Assembly (NCBI RefSeq): GCF_013387485.1 | Contig: NZ_JABBXB010000003.1 | Span: 124,001 to 188,000 of the forward strand | DNA from: Stenotrophomonas sp. SAM-B | Lineage (GTDB): Bacteria > Pseudomonadota > Gammaproteobacteria > Xanthomonadales > Xanthomonadaceae | Direction: 5' to 3' | DNA length: 64,000 nt | In this document: positions 46,005 through 55,888 of the stretch, piece after piece | Layout: every line of letters starts with the position of its first letter | Numbering within the stretch: position 1 is the stretch's first letter | Position numbers and translations under genes: made by a program | The notes under the pieces: generated by a model | The model's database searches: none | What the model was told of the DNA's origin: nothing | What the model saw: the letters and a program-made list of their open reading frames with translations, nothing else

Positions 46005-47516
46005 TCAACGCTTTCCGCCGAAAATGCCGCCGAGCAGGCCGCGCACGATCTGGTTGCCCAGCCGGGTGCCGACGGTGCGCGTGGTCTGCTTGGCCATGGT
46101 TTCGATCATGCCCTGGCGGCGCTTGGTGCCGAAGATCGCATCCTTGATCGACTGGCCGAAGCCCCCTTCCTGGGCCTCATCCTGTTGGCGGGTGCGGGCC
46201 TTCGGGGCATCGGCCTGCTCGACGGTCTTCTGCGCGCGCTGCGCCAACAGCTCCGCGGCGGACTCGCGGTTGATCGCGGTGTCGTAGCGGGTGCCGACCG
46301 GGCTGCCGGCACGTACCTGGGCACGTTCGGTCTCGGTGATCGCGCCCATCCGGCAGCGCGGCGGTGCGATCTGGGTCTGCTGCACCGGCGAGGGAATCCC
46401 CTTGTCCTGCAGCGTGGACACCAGCGCTTCACCGGTACCCAGCGTGGCCAGCGTAGCGGCCACATCCAGTTTCGGATTGGGCACGAAGGTTTCGGCGGCG
46501 ACCTTCACCGCTTTCTGGTCGCGCGGCGTGAACGCACGCAGCGCATGCTGCACGCGGTTGCCGAGCTGGCCGAGAATGTTGGCCGGCACGTCATCCGGGA
46601 ACTGCGAGCAGAAGTACACGCCCACGCCCTTGGAGCGGATCAGCCGGACCACCTGCTCGATGCGCTGCACCAGCGCCGCAGGTGCGTCATCGAACAGCAG
46701 GTGCGCCTCATCGAAGATGAAGACCAGTTTCGGCTTCTCCAGGTCGCCGACTTCCGGCAGCGTTTCGAACAGCTCCGAGAGCAGCCACAGCAGGAAGGTC
46801 GAATACAGCCGCGGCTTGAGCACCAGCTGGTCGGCGGCGAGGATGCCGATCACGCCGCGGCCATCATGGTTGACCCGCATGATGTCGGCCAGCTCCAGCG
46901 CCGGCTCGCCGAAGAAGGCTTCGCCCCCATCCTGGGACAGGCGCAGCAGCGAACGCTGGATCGCCGCGACCGTCTGCGCACTCACCAGGCCGTACTCGGT
47001 GGAGATGTCCTTGCGCTCCTCGGCGACCAGGCCGAGCAGGGCGCGCAGGTCATCCAGATCGAGCAGCAGCAGGCCGCGGTCGTCGGCGAGCTTGAACACG
47101 ATGTCCAGCACGCCGGCCTGGGTGTCGTTGAGCTCCAGGATGCGGGCGAGCAGGGTCGGGCCCATCTCGCTCACCGTGGTGCGCACCGGGTGGCCGAGCT
47201 TGCCGTACAGATCCCAGAAAATGGTCGGGCTGGCGGCGGGCGCATAGTCGGCCACGCCCAGGTCCTTCGCGCGTTGCAGCAGCGCATCCGTCCCGGCACC
47301 GGCTACGGCCAGGCCGGAGACGTCACCCTTCACATCGGCCAGGAACACCGGCACGCCGATCCGCGAGAAGCCCTCGGCCAGCGTCATCTGGGTGACGGTC
47401 TTGCCGGTGCCGGTCGCGCCGGCCACCAGGCCGTGCCGGTTGCCCAGCCGCGGCAACAGGGTGACGGGGATATCGTCGGTGATGCCTTTGCCGAGCAGAA
47501 TCGGATCCATGGTCAA
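46005..47516 (-). CDS. HerA-like ATPase of the DUF853/YjgR family
   Basis: A 503-residue P-loop ATPase: Walker A GATGTGKT (residues 33-40), Walker B VFIFDEAHLLF, and the downstream arginine region in FCSQFPDDVPANILGQLGNR. The family (E. coli YjgR) is related to HerA/FtsK DNA-pumping ATPases, but its function is not settled. The C-terminus is Gly/Lys-rich (RGLLGGIFGGKR). Two nearby ATG codons (47516 and 47510) are equally plausible starts. It is the neighbour of greB on the same strand with 55 bp between them. Confidence 0.9.
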   Translation of the reverse strand: MTMDPILLGKGITDDIPVTLLPRLGNRHGLVAGATGTGKTVTQMTLAEGFSRIGVPVFLADVKGDVSGLAVAGAGTDALLQRAKDLGVADYAPAASPTIFWDLYGKLGHPVRTTVSEMGPTLLARILELNDTQAGVLDIVFKLADDRGLLLLDLDDLRALLGLVAEERKDISTEYGLVSAQTVAAIQRSLLRLSQDGGEAFFGEPALELADIMRVNHDGRGVIGILAADQLVLKPRLYSTFLLWLLSELFETLPEVGDLEKPKLVFIFDEAHLLFDDAPAALVQRIEQVVRLIRSKGVGVYFCSQFPDDVPANILGQLGNRVQHALRAFTPRDQKAVKVAAETFVPNPKLDVAATLATLGTGEALVSTLQDKGIPSPVQQTQIAPPRCRMGAITETERAQVRAGSPVGTRYDTAINRESAAELLAQRAQKTVEQADAPKARTRQQDEAQEGGFGQSIKDAIFGTKRRQGMIETMAKQTTRTVGTRLGNQIVRGLLGGIFGGKR

Positions 47517-47622
47517 CTCGCAGTGTGAATAGGCGGGATTCTAAACGTCGGCATGGGCCGGCCGGCAGACGGGTTGCCCCGATGCAAGCGGCACGGCTAC
47601 TCTGCCCCATCGTTCGCACACA

Positions 47623-49242
47623 GTGCCAAAAATGCCCGTTCCTGTCTTGCTTGTCCGTGGTTGGCCGTTGCTTGCCCTCGCCGCGATGCTGTCGTTCGTC
47701 CCCGAGGCCCATGCCCAGCGCGTCTCCGCCCGCGACAAGGCCAAGGTGGAAGCGCTCGATCAGCGCATGACGGCCGCCGAGAAGCGCTACAACGCGGCGC
47801 TGGTGCTGGTGAACAACGCCGACCCCAAGGGCACCAACGAGGCCGATGCCGCGCTGGAGGACATGGAGGATGTGATCAGCGCCTGCGTGGCCCAGAAGGG
47901 CTGCCAGGTCAGCAATCTGCTGCCGACCTACAAGCGCCTGCTCAAGAGCAACGCCGACAGCCAGCAGGACAGCGAAGACGGCGCGGCCATCGCCGACGGC
48001 ACCCTGCTGGAGGCCGACCCGGACCATGTCGGGCCATTGGCTGCCGATGTCCCCGAAGCTGCCCGCGCCGCAGCGCTGCTCAATGACAAGCGGCACGCCT
48101 TCGACACCATGGTCGAGTACAACCCGGCCGTGCAGGCCGGCATCCGCCGCTGGCTGACCGACATGCGCCCGGCGCTGCTCACCAGCTACGAGAATTACCA
48201 GAACCTGCGCGCGGTGATGTGGCCGGAGTGGGAGAAGCGCGGCCTGCCCGAGGCGCTGCTGTTCGGCATCATGGCCAAGGAATCCAACGGCCGCGTGCAT
48301 GCGTCCTCGCGCGCCGGCGCGGCCGGGCTGATGCAGTTCATGCCGGCTACCGGCCGTCGTTTCGGGTTGGGCCCGGACGGTACCGGCTTCGATACCCGGT
48401 TCGATGCGCGCAGTGCCGCCGAGGCCAGCGCGACGTACCTCAACGAACGCATGCGCGAGCTCAACAACAGCGTCGAGCTGTCGCTGGCCGGGTACAACGG
48501 CGGCGAAGGCCGCGCCATCCGCGTGTTCCGGCAGTATCCGGGGCAGGGCTTCTGGACCGACAGCGTCTACAACCAGTTCCCGGGCGAGACCAAGGACTAC
48601 GTGCCGATGGTGATCGCCGCGGCATGGATCTATCTGCACCCGCAGCAGTACGGCGTGGAGTTCCCGAAAATCAGCGCGCAGCCGGCCACGATCCGCCTGG
48701 CCAAGTCGACCACCATCTACGAGCTGACGATCTGCCTGGGCAGCAGCGGCACCCGCGACGGTTACATGCGCGCGCTGCGCAACCTCAATCCGCGTTATGA
48801 GGCGGACGGCTGGATTCCCGCTGGGACGATCATCAACGCGACCACCCGCATCGCCGGCCTGTACAACCGCTTCTGCGTCAGCGGTCCGCGCGCCGATCTG
48901 GCCCGCACCCTGATCACGGCCGATCTGAATGCCGCGATCGTGCGGCCCACCGCGGTCAGCTATACCGGCAACGTGGCGGTGGGCAGCGTGGTTCCGGTCG
49001 CCCAGGCCCAGGCCATGCCGGCGGTGACCCCGGCCGCGCCTGTCGCTGTTCCGGCCGCCAAGCCCAAGGCCAAGCCGGCCCGCAGTTACAAGGTCGGCAA
49101 AGGCGAGACCCTGGGCAGGATCGCAGCAAAGTTCCAGTGCGATGTGCCCACCCTGGCGCGGGCCAACGGCCTCAAGGCACCGGCCTATTCGCTCCGGCAG
49201 GGCCAGAGCATCAAGCTGCAGGGCTGCGACAAGGACAAGTAA
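47623..49242 (+). CDS. LysM-containing lytic transglycosylase (MltD-like)
   Basis: A 539-residue exported murein lytic enzyme. Signal peptide LLALAAMLSFVPEAHAQ; an alpha-helical N-terminal part with a Cys pair (CVAQKGC); the SLT domain with catalytic Glu220 in GIMAKESNGRVH, GAAGLMQFMPATGRRFGL and SLAGYNGGEGR; and a C-terminal LysM at about residues 487-532 (YKVGKGETLGRIAAKFQCDV). It cleaves the glycan strand to 1,6-anhydromuramyl products. Start GTG 47623; ATG 47632 is equally possible. No lipobox is seen, unlike classical MltD. Confidence 0.92.
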   Translation: MPKMPVPVLLVRGWPLLALAAMLSFVPEAHAQRVSARDKAKVEALDQRMTAAEKRYNAALVLVNNADPKGTNEADAALEDMEDVISACVAQKGCQVSNLLPTYKRLLKSNADSQQDSEDGAAIADGTLLEADPDHVGPLAADVPEAARAAALLNDKRHAFDTMVEYNPAVQAGIRRWLTDMRPALLTSYENYQNLRAVMWPEWEKRGLPEALLFGIMAKESNGRVHASSRAGAAGLMQFMPATGRRFGLGPDGTGFDTRFDARSAAEASATYLNERMRELNNSVELSLAGYNGGEGRAIRVFRQYPGQGFWTDSVYNQFPGETKDYVPMVIAAAWIYLHPQQYGVEFPKISAQPATIRLAKSTTIYELTICLGSSGTRDGYMRALRNLNPRYEADGWIPAGTIINATTRIAGLYNRFCVSGPRADLARTLITADLNAAIVRPTAVSYTGNVAVGSVVPVAQAQAMPAVTPAAPVAVPAAKPKAKPARSYKVGKGETLGRIAAKFQCDVPTLARANGLKAPAYSLRQGQSIKLQGCDKDK

Positions 49243-49355
49243 GACATAACCGGGTAGGCTCGCCGGCATCACGCCTGCGGCCGCCCGGCCCAGCACATCC
49301 ATCGCAGCGCCGGCCGTGCCCGGCGCTCACCGCAACACGCATACAGGACAGCAAG

Positions 49356-49697
49356 ATGGATATCACCGCGATCAACGAGATGTTCGCCAACATCCGTGAA
49401 AACACCGACTGGGACCTCAACGGCCCGATGCTGTGGGGTTACTTCTTCGTCAACACCACTCCGGAGCCGCTGCACGGCCTGGGCGAGAAGCTGGTCGAGC
49501 TCGGCTACACCCTGGTGGAAGTGTTCGAACCGGACCTGGAAGAGGGTGAAGCCCCGTACCACGTGCTGCACGTGGAGCGCGCCGAGGTGCACACCGAAGC
49601 CTCGCTGGACGCCCGCAACCACGAGCTGCAGGCGCTGGCCGAAGCGAACGGCGTGGAAGACTACGACGGCATGGACGTCGGCCCGGTCGAGATCTGA
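49356..49697 (+). CDS. rraB: Ribonuclease E inhibitor RraB family protein
   Basis: A 113-residue acidic protein. NTDWDLNGPMLWGYFFVNTT, ELGYTLVEVFEPDLEEGEAP and VERAEVHTEASLDARNHELQ (each a segment of the whole) are the conserved RraB core; in E. coli RraB binds and inhibits RNase E. Start ATG 49356 is chosen because the longer frame upstream lies inside the transglycosylase tail. Highly acidic composition supports an RNA-mimic or protein-binding role. A strong terminator follows. Confidence 0.88.
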   Translation: MDITAINEMFANIRENTDWDLNGPMLWGYFFVNTTPEPLHGLGEKLVELGYTLVEVFEPDLEEGEAPYHVLHVERAEVHTEASLDARNHELQALAEANGVEDYDGMDVGPVEI

Positions 49698-49728
49698 TCG
49701 GCGCGATCCGATCGAACCGGACACAACG

Positions 49729-49760
49729 AAAAACGCCCCCGTTTCCCGGGGCGTTTTTTT
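49729..49760 (+). terminator. Rho-independent terminator after rraB
   Basis: AAACGCCCC / GGGGCGTTT stem followed by seven T residues. Confidence 0.9.
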
Positions 49761-49790
49761 GTGGGCGCCGATCGCGCACTTGAACCACCG

Positions 49791-49853
49791 GTAGTGCCGG
49801 CCGCTGGCCGGCTCCCCGGAACACCTGCGATGCCGGCCAGCGGCCGGCACTAC
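49791..49853. repeat. Inverted SMAG dimer
   Basis: GTAGTGCCGGCCGCTGGCCGGC (49791-49812; two adjacent motifs) on the plus strand faces its inverted copy GCCGGCCAGCGG-CCGGCACTAC at 49832-49853. Each unit is itself a hairpin and the pair can fold into one long stem, the typical SMAG inverted dimer between convergent genes. Confidence 0.85.
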
Positions 49854-49855
49854 CG

Positions 49856-50698
49856 TTACTTCAGGGTCGCCAGCGCCTGCCCCAGCTGCACCGCATGCTC
49901 GGCATCCAGATGCGGCGCGAACTCGGCCACGCCGGGCGGCAGCAGCACGATCACGGTCGAGCCGTAATTGAAGCGCGCCATCTCCGCGAAGCGCTCCAGG
50001 GTGATGCCCTTGCCGCGGTAATCCTTGCGCGTGATGGTATCGCCGTAGGCCGGAATCTCCTCGCCGCCCCACACCGTCTCCACGCCGGAGACCAGCAGCG
50101 CGCCGACCATCACCGAGACCATCGGGCCAAAGTCCGTATCGAAGTGGCAGACCAGGCGCTCATTGCGGGCGAACAGTCCCGGCACCTTGTTCACTGCGGC
50201 CGGGCCGACACTGAACAAACGCCCCGGCACATGCACGGTCTCGCGCAGGGTGCCGGTCCACGGCATGTGCACGCGGTGGTAATCCTTCGGCGACAGATAC
50301 ACCGTGGCGAACAGGCCGTGGTGGAAGACCTCGGCATCCTTGGCATCGCCCAGCAGTTCGGCGGCGGTGAAGGACTGGCCCTTGGCCTGGAAGATGCGCC
50401 CGTCTTCGATCGTGCCCAGCTGGCTGATCCGGCCATCGGCCGGCATCACCAGCGTGCGCGGATCGGCATCGGGCACGCGCGCGCCCGGCTTCAGCGCCCG
50501 GGTGAAGAACTGATTGAAGGTCGGGTAGCTGCGCGGGTCCGGATGGGCCGCTTCCGCGAGGTTCACCCCGAACTTCGCGGTCACGGTGTCGATCAGCCAG
50601 CGCGAGATCCGCGGGTTGCTGGAATACGCCAGTCTGCGCGCCATGGACGACAGCAGGCGGTGGGGCAGGGCGTAGCTCAGCGTGGTCATCAAACTCAT
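49856..50698 (-). CDS. psd: Phosphatidylserine decarboxylase proenzyme
   Basis: A 280-residue membrane-associated enzyme making phosphatidylethanolamine. It is a serinolysis proenzyme: the cleavage motif near the C-terminus reads YGST (Gly246-Ser247), with the new N-terminal Ser becoming the pyruvoyl cofactor. Other conserved parts are the DHxVFH-like [20 protein letters not shown] segment, [11 protein letters not shown] and [19 protein letters not shown]. It is translationally coupled to the SCO gene upstream (ATGA). Confidence 0.95.
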   Translation of the reverse strand: MSLMTTLSYALPHRLLSSMARRLAYSSNPRISRWLIDTVTAKFGVNLAEAAHPDPRSYPTFNQFFTRALKPGARVPDADPRTLVMPADGRISQLGTIEDGRIFQAKGQSFTAAELLGDAKDAEVFHHGLFATVYLSPKDYHRVHMPWTGTLRETVHVPGRLFSVGPAAVNKVPGLFARNERLVCHFDTDFGPMVSVMVGALLVSGVETVWGGEEIPAYGDTITRKDYRGKGITLERFAEMARFNYGSTVIVLLPPGVAEFAPHLDAEHAVQLGQALATLK

Positions 50699-51345
50699 GG
50701 GGCGGATTTCTCGGTCAGCAGGTGCAGGTCGCGGGCGATGGCCTGCGCTTGGAAAGGAGGACGGATCAGGCCGGCCAGGCGGCCTTGCGGGTCCAGCACG
50801 GCCAGGCTGGCCGAGTGTTCGAGGGTGTAATCCTCGGGATTTTCATCGAAGTGCTTGCCCGGCACCTTCTGGAACACGAAGCCCAGCGAGGTGGCGAAGC
50901 GCTCCAGCGACGGCACATCGGCGGTCGCGGCCAGGGTGTCCTTGTGGAAAGCGTGCACGTACTCGCCCAGCCGTGCCGGGGTGTCGCGCTCGGGATCGAC
51001 CGAAATGAACACCAGCCGCGGGCGCAGCGTCTCCGGCAGGGCTTCCCACTGCTTCTGGGCCTGGGCCAGGTCGGCCAGGGTGGTCGGGCAGACGTCCGGG
51101 CAGAAGGTGAAGCCCAGGAACACCAGGGTCCAATGGCCCTTCAGCTCGCCCGGGATCAGGCGGGTGCCGTCGGACTGGCCGAGGTTGAAATCGGGCAACG
51201 GGCGCGGTTGCGGATAGAACGTGATCGATTCGGTGGCGGGGCGGTCACCGCCCGGCGTGGGCGCGAAGACCTTCTGCGCCACGACCAGGCCCAGCCCGGC
51301 GGCGAGGGCGATCAGCAGGATGATGCCGACATTGCGATTGAACAT
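50695..51345 (-). CDS. SCO1/SenC copper-binding protein
   Basis: A 216-residue membrane-anchored thioredoxin-fold protein (N-terminal helix [17 protein letters not shown]). The copper ligands are the CxxxC pair in [15 protein letters not shown] (Cys82/Cys86) and His177 in [14 protein letters not shown] proteins deliver copper to the CuA site of cytochrome oxidase or act as thiol-disulfide sensors. ATG 51343-51345 is chosen for the anchor; upstream frame is unsupported. Its stop overlaps psd (ATGA), an odd but conserved pairing. Confidence 0.92.
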   Translation of the reverse strand: MFNRNVGIILLIALAAGLGLVVAQKVFAPTPGGDRPATESITFYPQPRPLPDFNLGQSDGTRLIPGELKGHWTLVFLGFTFCPDVCPTTLADLAQAQKQWEALPETLRPRLVFISVDPERDTPARLGEYVHAFHKDTLAATADVPSLERFATSLGFVFQKVPGKHFDENPEDYTLEHSASLAVLDPQGRLAGLIRPPFQAQAIARDLHLLTEKSAP

Positions 51346-51459
51346 AAGGGCCCCGTCCCGGAAGTGGCCTCCATGATAGAGGGATGGGGGCGGTGGCGTC
51401 CTGTGGGTGGCCCGTCCACCGTTTCGACTGCAACGGATGCCCCGGCCCGCCCCAGCGCC

Positions 51460-51465
51460 TATAAT
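51460..51465 (+). promoter_or_regulatory. Possible -10 box of prmB-aroC
   Basis: A perfect TATAAT lies 29 bp before the prmB ATG; no good -35 at normal spacing, so confidence is moderate. Confidence 0.45.
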
Positions 51466-51493
51466 CGAGGGCCACATTGTCTGTTGCCCCGCC

Positions 51494-52423
51494 ATGACTG
51501 CCGAAACGGCCGCCGAACTCCACACGATCATCGATCTGATCCGCTACGGCACCAGCCGTTTCAACGCAGCCGGGCTGACCTTCGGGCACAGCTATGACAA
51601 CGCCCTGGACGAAGCCACCCAGCTCGTCCTGCACAGCCTGCACCTGCCGCATGACCTCGGCCCGGCCTATGGCCAGGCGCGGCTGCTGCAGGAAGAGAAG
51701 GTGCGCGTGCTGGACCTGTTCCAGCGTCGCATCGACGAGCGTGTTCCGGCCGCCTACCTGACCGGTGAGGCCTGGTTCGCCGGCCTGAGCTTCAAGAGCG
51801 ACACGCGCGCCCTGGTGCCGCGCTCCCCGATCGCCGAGCTGATCGAATGTGGCTTCGAACCCTGGCTGGCCGGCCGCGACGTCCATCGCGCGCTGGACCT
51901 GTGCACCGGCTCGGGCTGCATCGCCATCGCCATGGGCCACTACTACCCGAACTGGGAAGTGGACGGTGTCGACCTCAGCGACGAGGCACTGTCGCTGGCC
52001 GAAGAGAACAAGGAACGTCTCCAGGCGCACAACGTCACCCTGCTCAAGTCCGACCTGTTCAACGGCCTGACCGGCCGTCACTACGACCTGATCGTCACCA
52101 ATCCGCCGTACGTCACCAACGACGAGACCGATGCCCTGCCGCGGGAATACTCCTACGAGCCGGACATGGGCCTGCGCGCCGGCGACGATGGCCTGGACCT
52201 GGTGCTGAAGATCCTGCGCGACGCCCCGCTGCACCTGAGCGAGGACGGCCTGCTGATCTGTGAAGTGGGCGAGTCCGAACAGCACCTGATCAAGCTGCTG
52301 CCGGAAGTCGACTTTGCCTGGGTCGAGTTCAAGGTCGGCCAGATGGGCATCTTCGCGGTCGAGTGCCGTGAACTGATCGCCCACAGCGCCCGCATCACCG
52401 AACTGGCGGCGCAGCGGCCGTGA
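51494..52423 (+). CDS. prmB: Ribosomal protein L3 glutamine methyltransferase PrmB
   Basis: A 309-residue SAM-dependent methyltransferase. SAM-binding [14 protein letters not shown] (about 135-148), acidic motif VDGVDLS, and the Gln-binding NPPY (203-206) in [12 protein letters not shown]. The N-terminal helical domain ([20 protein letters not shown]) is that of PrmB rather than PrmC. It methylates Gln150 of ribosomal protein L3. The stop overlaps the aroC GTG (GTGA). Confidence 0.95.
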   Translation: MTAETAAELHTIIDLIRYGTSRFNAAGLTFGHSYDNALDEATQLVLHSLHLPHDLGPAYGQARLLQEEKVRVLDLFQRRIDERVPAAYLTGEAWFAGLSFKSDTRALVPRSPIAELIECGFEPWLAGRDVHRALDLCTGSGCIAIAMGHYYPNWEVDGVDLSDEALSLAEENKERLQAHNVTLLKSDLFNGLTGRHYDLIVTNPPYVTNDETDALPREYSYEPDMGLRAGDDGLDLVLKILRDAPLHLSEDGLLICEVGESEQHLIKLLPEVDFAWVEFKVGQMGIFAVECRELIAHSARITELAAQRP

Positions 52424-53523
52424 GTTCCAACAGCTTCGGCAAACTGCTGACCGTCACCACCTTCGGCGAATCGCACGGTCCGGCGATCGGCTGCGTGGTG
52501 GACGGCTGTCCGCCGGGGCTGGAGATCAGCGCCGACGAATTCGCCCACGACCTGCAGCGGCGGGCCACCGGCAAGAGCCGGCATACCTCCGCGCGGCGCG
52601 AAGCCGATGAGATCGAGATCCTGTCCGGTGTGTACGAAGGCCGTACCACCGGCACCCCGATCGGGCTGCTGATCCGCAATACCGATCAGCGCAGCAAGGA
52701 TTACACCACCATCGCCCAGCAGTTCCGCCCGGGCCATGCCGACTACAGCTACTGGCAGAAGTACGGCATCCGTGATCCCCGCGGTGGCGGCCGCTCCTCC
52801 GCGCGCGAAACCACCATGCGCGTCGCCGCCGGCGTGATCGCCAAGAAGTGGCTGCTGCAGCGTCATGGCGTCACCGTGCGGGGCTACCTCTCGCAGCTGG
52901 GCGAGATCACCCCGACCGGCTTCGACTGGTCCGCGGTGGAGGACAACCCGTTCTTCTGGCCGGTCGCCGACCAGGTGCCCGCGCTGGAGAGCTACATGGA
53001 CGCGCTGCGCAAGTCCGGGGACTCGGTCGGCGCGCGCGTCAACGTCGTGGCCGATGGTGTCCCGCCGGGTTGGGGCGAACCCATCTACGGCAAGCTCGAT
53101 GGCGATCTGGCGGCGGCGCTGATGAGCATCAACGCGGTCAAGGGCGTGGAGATCGGCGACGGCTTTGCCAGCGCCGCGCAGAAGGGCACCGAACACCGTG
53201 ACCTGCTGACCCCGCAGGGTTTTGCCAGCAACCATGCCGGCGGCATCCTCGGCGGCATCTCCACCGGCCAGCAGGTCACCGCCTCGATCGTGCTCAAGCC
53301 GACCTCGAGCCTGCGCCTGCCCGGCGCCACGGTGGACGCCAGTGGCGCCTCCGTCGAGGTGATCACCACCGGCCGTCACGATCCCTGCGTCGGCATCCGC
53401 GCCACCCCGATCGCCGAGGCGATGATGGCGCTGGTGCTGATGGACCAGGCGCTGCGCCACCGCGCCCAGTGCGGCGATGTCGGCGAGATCACCCCACGCA
53501 TCCCGGGCACGATCGATGGCTGA
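52420..53523 (+). CDS. aroC: Chorismate synthase
   Basis: A 367-residue enzyme converting EPSP to chorismate with reduced FMN, the last shikimate step. Signature segments: [23 protein letters not shown]-like [27 protein letters not shown]-like [15 protein letters not shown], and [11 protein letters not shown]. Starts at GTG overlapping the prmB stop; the next gene begins within its last codons. Normal length. Confidence 0.97.
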   Translation: MSSNSFGKLLTVTTFGESHGPAIGCVVDGCPPGLEISADEFAHDLQRRATGKSRHTSARREADEIEILSGVYEGRTTGTPIGLLIRNTDQRSKDYTTIAQQFRPGHADYSYWQKYGIRDPRGGGRSSARETTMRVAAGVIAKKWLLQRHGVTVRGYLSQLGEITPTGFDWSAVEDNPFFWPVADQVPALESYMDALRKSGDSVGARVNVVADGVPPGWGEPIYGKLDGDLAAALMSINAVKGVEIGDGFASAAQKGTEHRDLLTPQGFASNHAGGILGGISTGQQVTASIVLKPTSSLRLPGATVDASGASVEVITTGRHDPCVGIRATPIAEAMMALVLMDQALRHRAQCGDVGEITPRIPGTIDG

Positions 53524-54571
53524 TCGGCGCCCCAGGGTCTGGGTCAGCCAGCCGCTGTTCGACGATGTCGTCGATCAGCTCGGGCAGCATTTCGACCTGG
53601 CCATGACCGGCGACGTCACCCGCTATACGCCGCAGATGCTGGCCGAACAGCTGGCCCACGTCGACGGCGCGCTGATCACCCTCAACGAACGCATCGGCGC
53701 GGCCGAGATCGCCCATGCGCCGCAGCTGCGTGCGATCGCCAACGTCGGCGTCGGCTACAACAACCTGGATATCGACGCGCTCAGCGCTGCCGGCATCCTG
53801 GCCAGCAATACGCCGGATGTGCTGACCGAAACCACCGCCGACCTCGGCTTCGCGCTGTTGATGGCCACCGCACGCCGCATCACCGAATCCGAACGCTGGC
53901 TGCGTGATGGCCAGTGGGGGCAGTGGTCGTTCCAGACCATGCTTGGCGCCGACATCCACGGCAGCACGCTGGGCATCCTCGGCATGGGCCGCATCGGCCA
54001 GGGCATCGCCCGCCGCGGCGCGCACGGCTTCGGCATGCGCGTGCTGTACCACAACCGTTCGCGGCTGCCCGAGGCCACCGAGGCAGAGGTCGGCGCGCAG
54101 TACGTGGACCTGGATACCCTGCTGGCGCAGGCCGATCACCTCGTGCTCGTATTGCCCTACAACGCGTCCTCGCACCACATCATCGATGCCGGTGCGCTGG
54201 CGAAGATGAAGTCCACCGCCACCCTGGTCAACATCGCCCGCGGTGGCATCGTCGACGAGCTGGCGCTCGCCGATGCCCTGGCCAACGGACGCCTGGCCGC
54301 GGCCGGGCTGGACGTGTTCGAAGGCGAGCCGACGGTGCGCCCCGAACTGCTCGCCCTGCACAACATCGTGCTGACCCCGCATATCGGCAGCGCCAGCCAG
54401 GCCACCCGCCGGGCGATGGTGCAGCTGGCCGTGGACAACCTGACTGCCGCACTGGGCCAGGGCCCGGATGCCGGCCACCCGCCGAGCGCGATCAACGCCG
54501 ATGCTGTCGCTGCCGTGAAAGCCGGTGGCGCGACCGTGGGCGGCAAAAAAATCGACGACGCAAAACGATAG
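53516..54571 (+). CDS. D-2-hydroxyacid dehydrogenase (glyoxylate/hydroxypyruvate reductase type)
   Basis: A 351-residue NAD(P)-dependent dehydrogenase. Nucleotide-binding [16 protein letters not shown], catalytic Arg in [10 protein letters not shown], Glu in VFEGEPTV and His in TPHIGSAS are all intact. The family reduces glyoxylate, hydroxypyruvate or 2-keto-gluconate; GhrB/GyaR-like is the best guess. Its ATG overlaps the aroC stop by 8 bp. A Lys/Gly-rich tail ([10 protein letters not shown]) follows the core domain. Confidence 0.9.
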   Translation: MADRRPRVWVSQPLFDDVVDQLGQHFDLAMTGDVTRYTPQMLAEQLAHVDGALITLNERIGAAEIAHAPQLRAIANVGVGYNNLDIDALSAAGILASNTPDVLTETTADLGFALLMATARRITESERWLRDGQWGQWSFQTMLGADIHGSTLGILGMGRIGQGIARRGAHGFGMRVLYHNRSRLPEATEAEVGAQYVDLDTLLAQADHLVLVLPYNASSHHIIDAGALAKMKSTATLVNIARGGIVDELALADALANGRLAAAGLDVFEGEPTVRPELLALHNIVLTPHIGSASQATRRAMVQLAVDNLTAALGQGPDAGHPPSAINADAVAAVKAGGATVGGKKIDDAKR

Positions 54572-54608
54572 GGAGCCGCGCCGGCCAACAGGCGAGGTTC
54601 CCGAACCG

Positions 54609-54757
54609 GTAGGTACCGACCGCGGGTCGGTACAGATCCCCAAGGCACGGCAGGTACCGATCGTTGGTCGGCACGCACATTCAACATTCCGGCAGGTACC
54701 GACCGTGGGTCGGTGCACATCCCCAAATCAAGGTAGGTACCGACCGTGGGTCGGTAC
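54609..54757 (+). repeat. Array of four tandem SMAG-type hairpins upstream of asd
   Basis: Units at 54609-54633, 54650-54674, 54692-54716 and 54733-54757, about 41-42 bp apart, each GTAG/GCAG followed by GTACCGACC, a 3-base loop and GGTCGGTAC (with one or two changes in the inner two). The last unit ends 18 bp before the asd ATG, so all four are in the asd 5' leader or its promoter. Confidence 0.88.
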
Positions 54758-54774
54758 ACCCAACAGAGGTTCTC

Positions 54775-55800
<1,026 letters not shown>

Positions 55801-55888
55801 TCGCAGGGGTGCCGGCGGCATGGGGATGCCGCCGGCACCCCGCATCGAAACATCGCCGATCACGGGGGGAGCCGCTATATTGGCCGCC

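Noticed and set aside
54609-54757. The evenly spaced hairpins as a CRISPR array or T-box/riboswitch
   Set aside because: Units are self-complementary GTAG-type hairpins with short interrupted spacers and no cas genes; sequence matches the SMAG pattern, not a ligand-binding leader.
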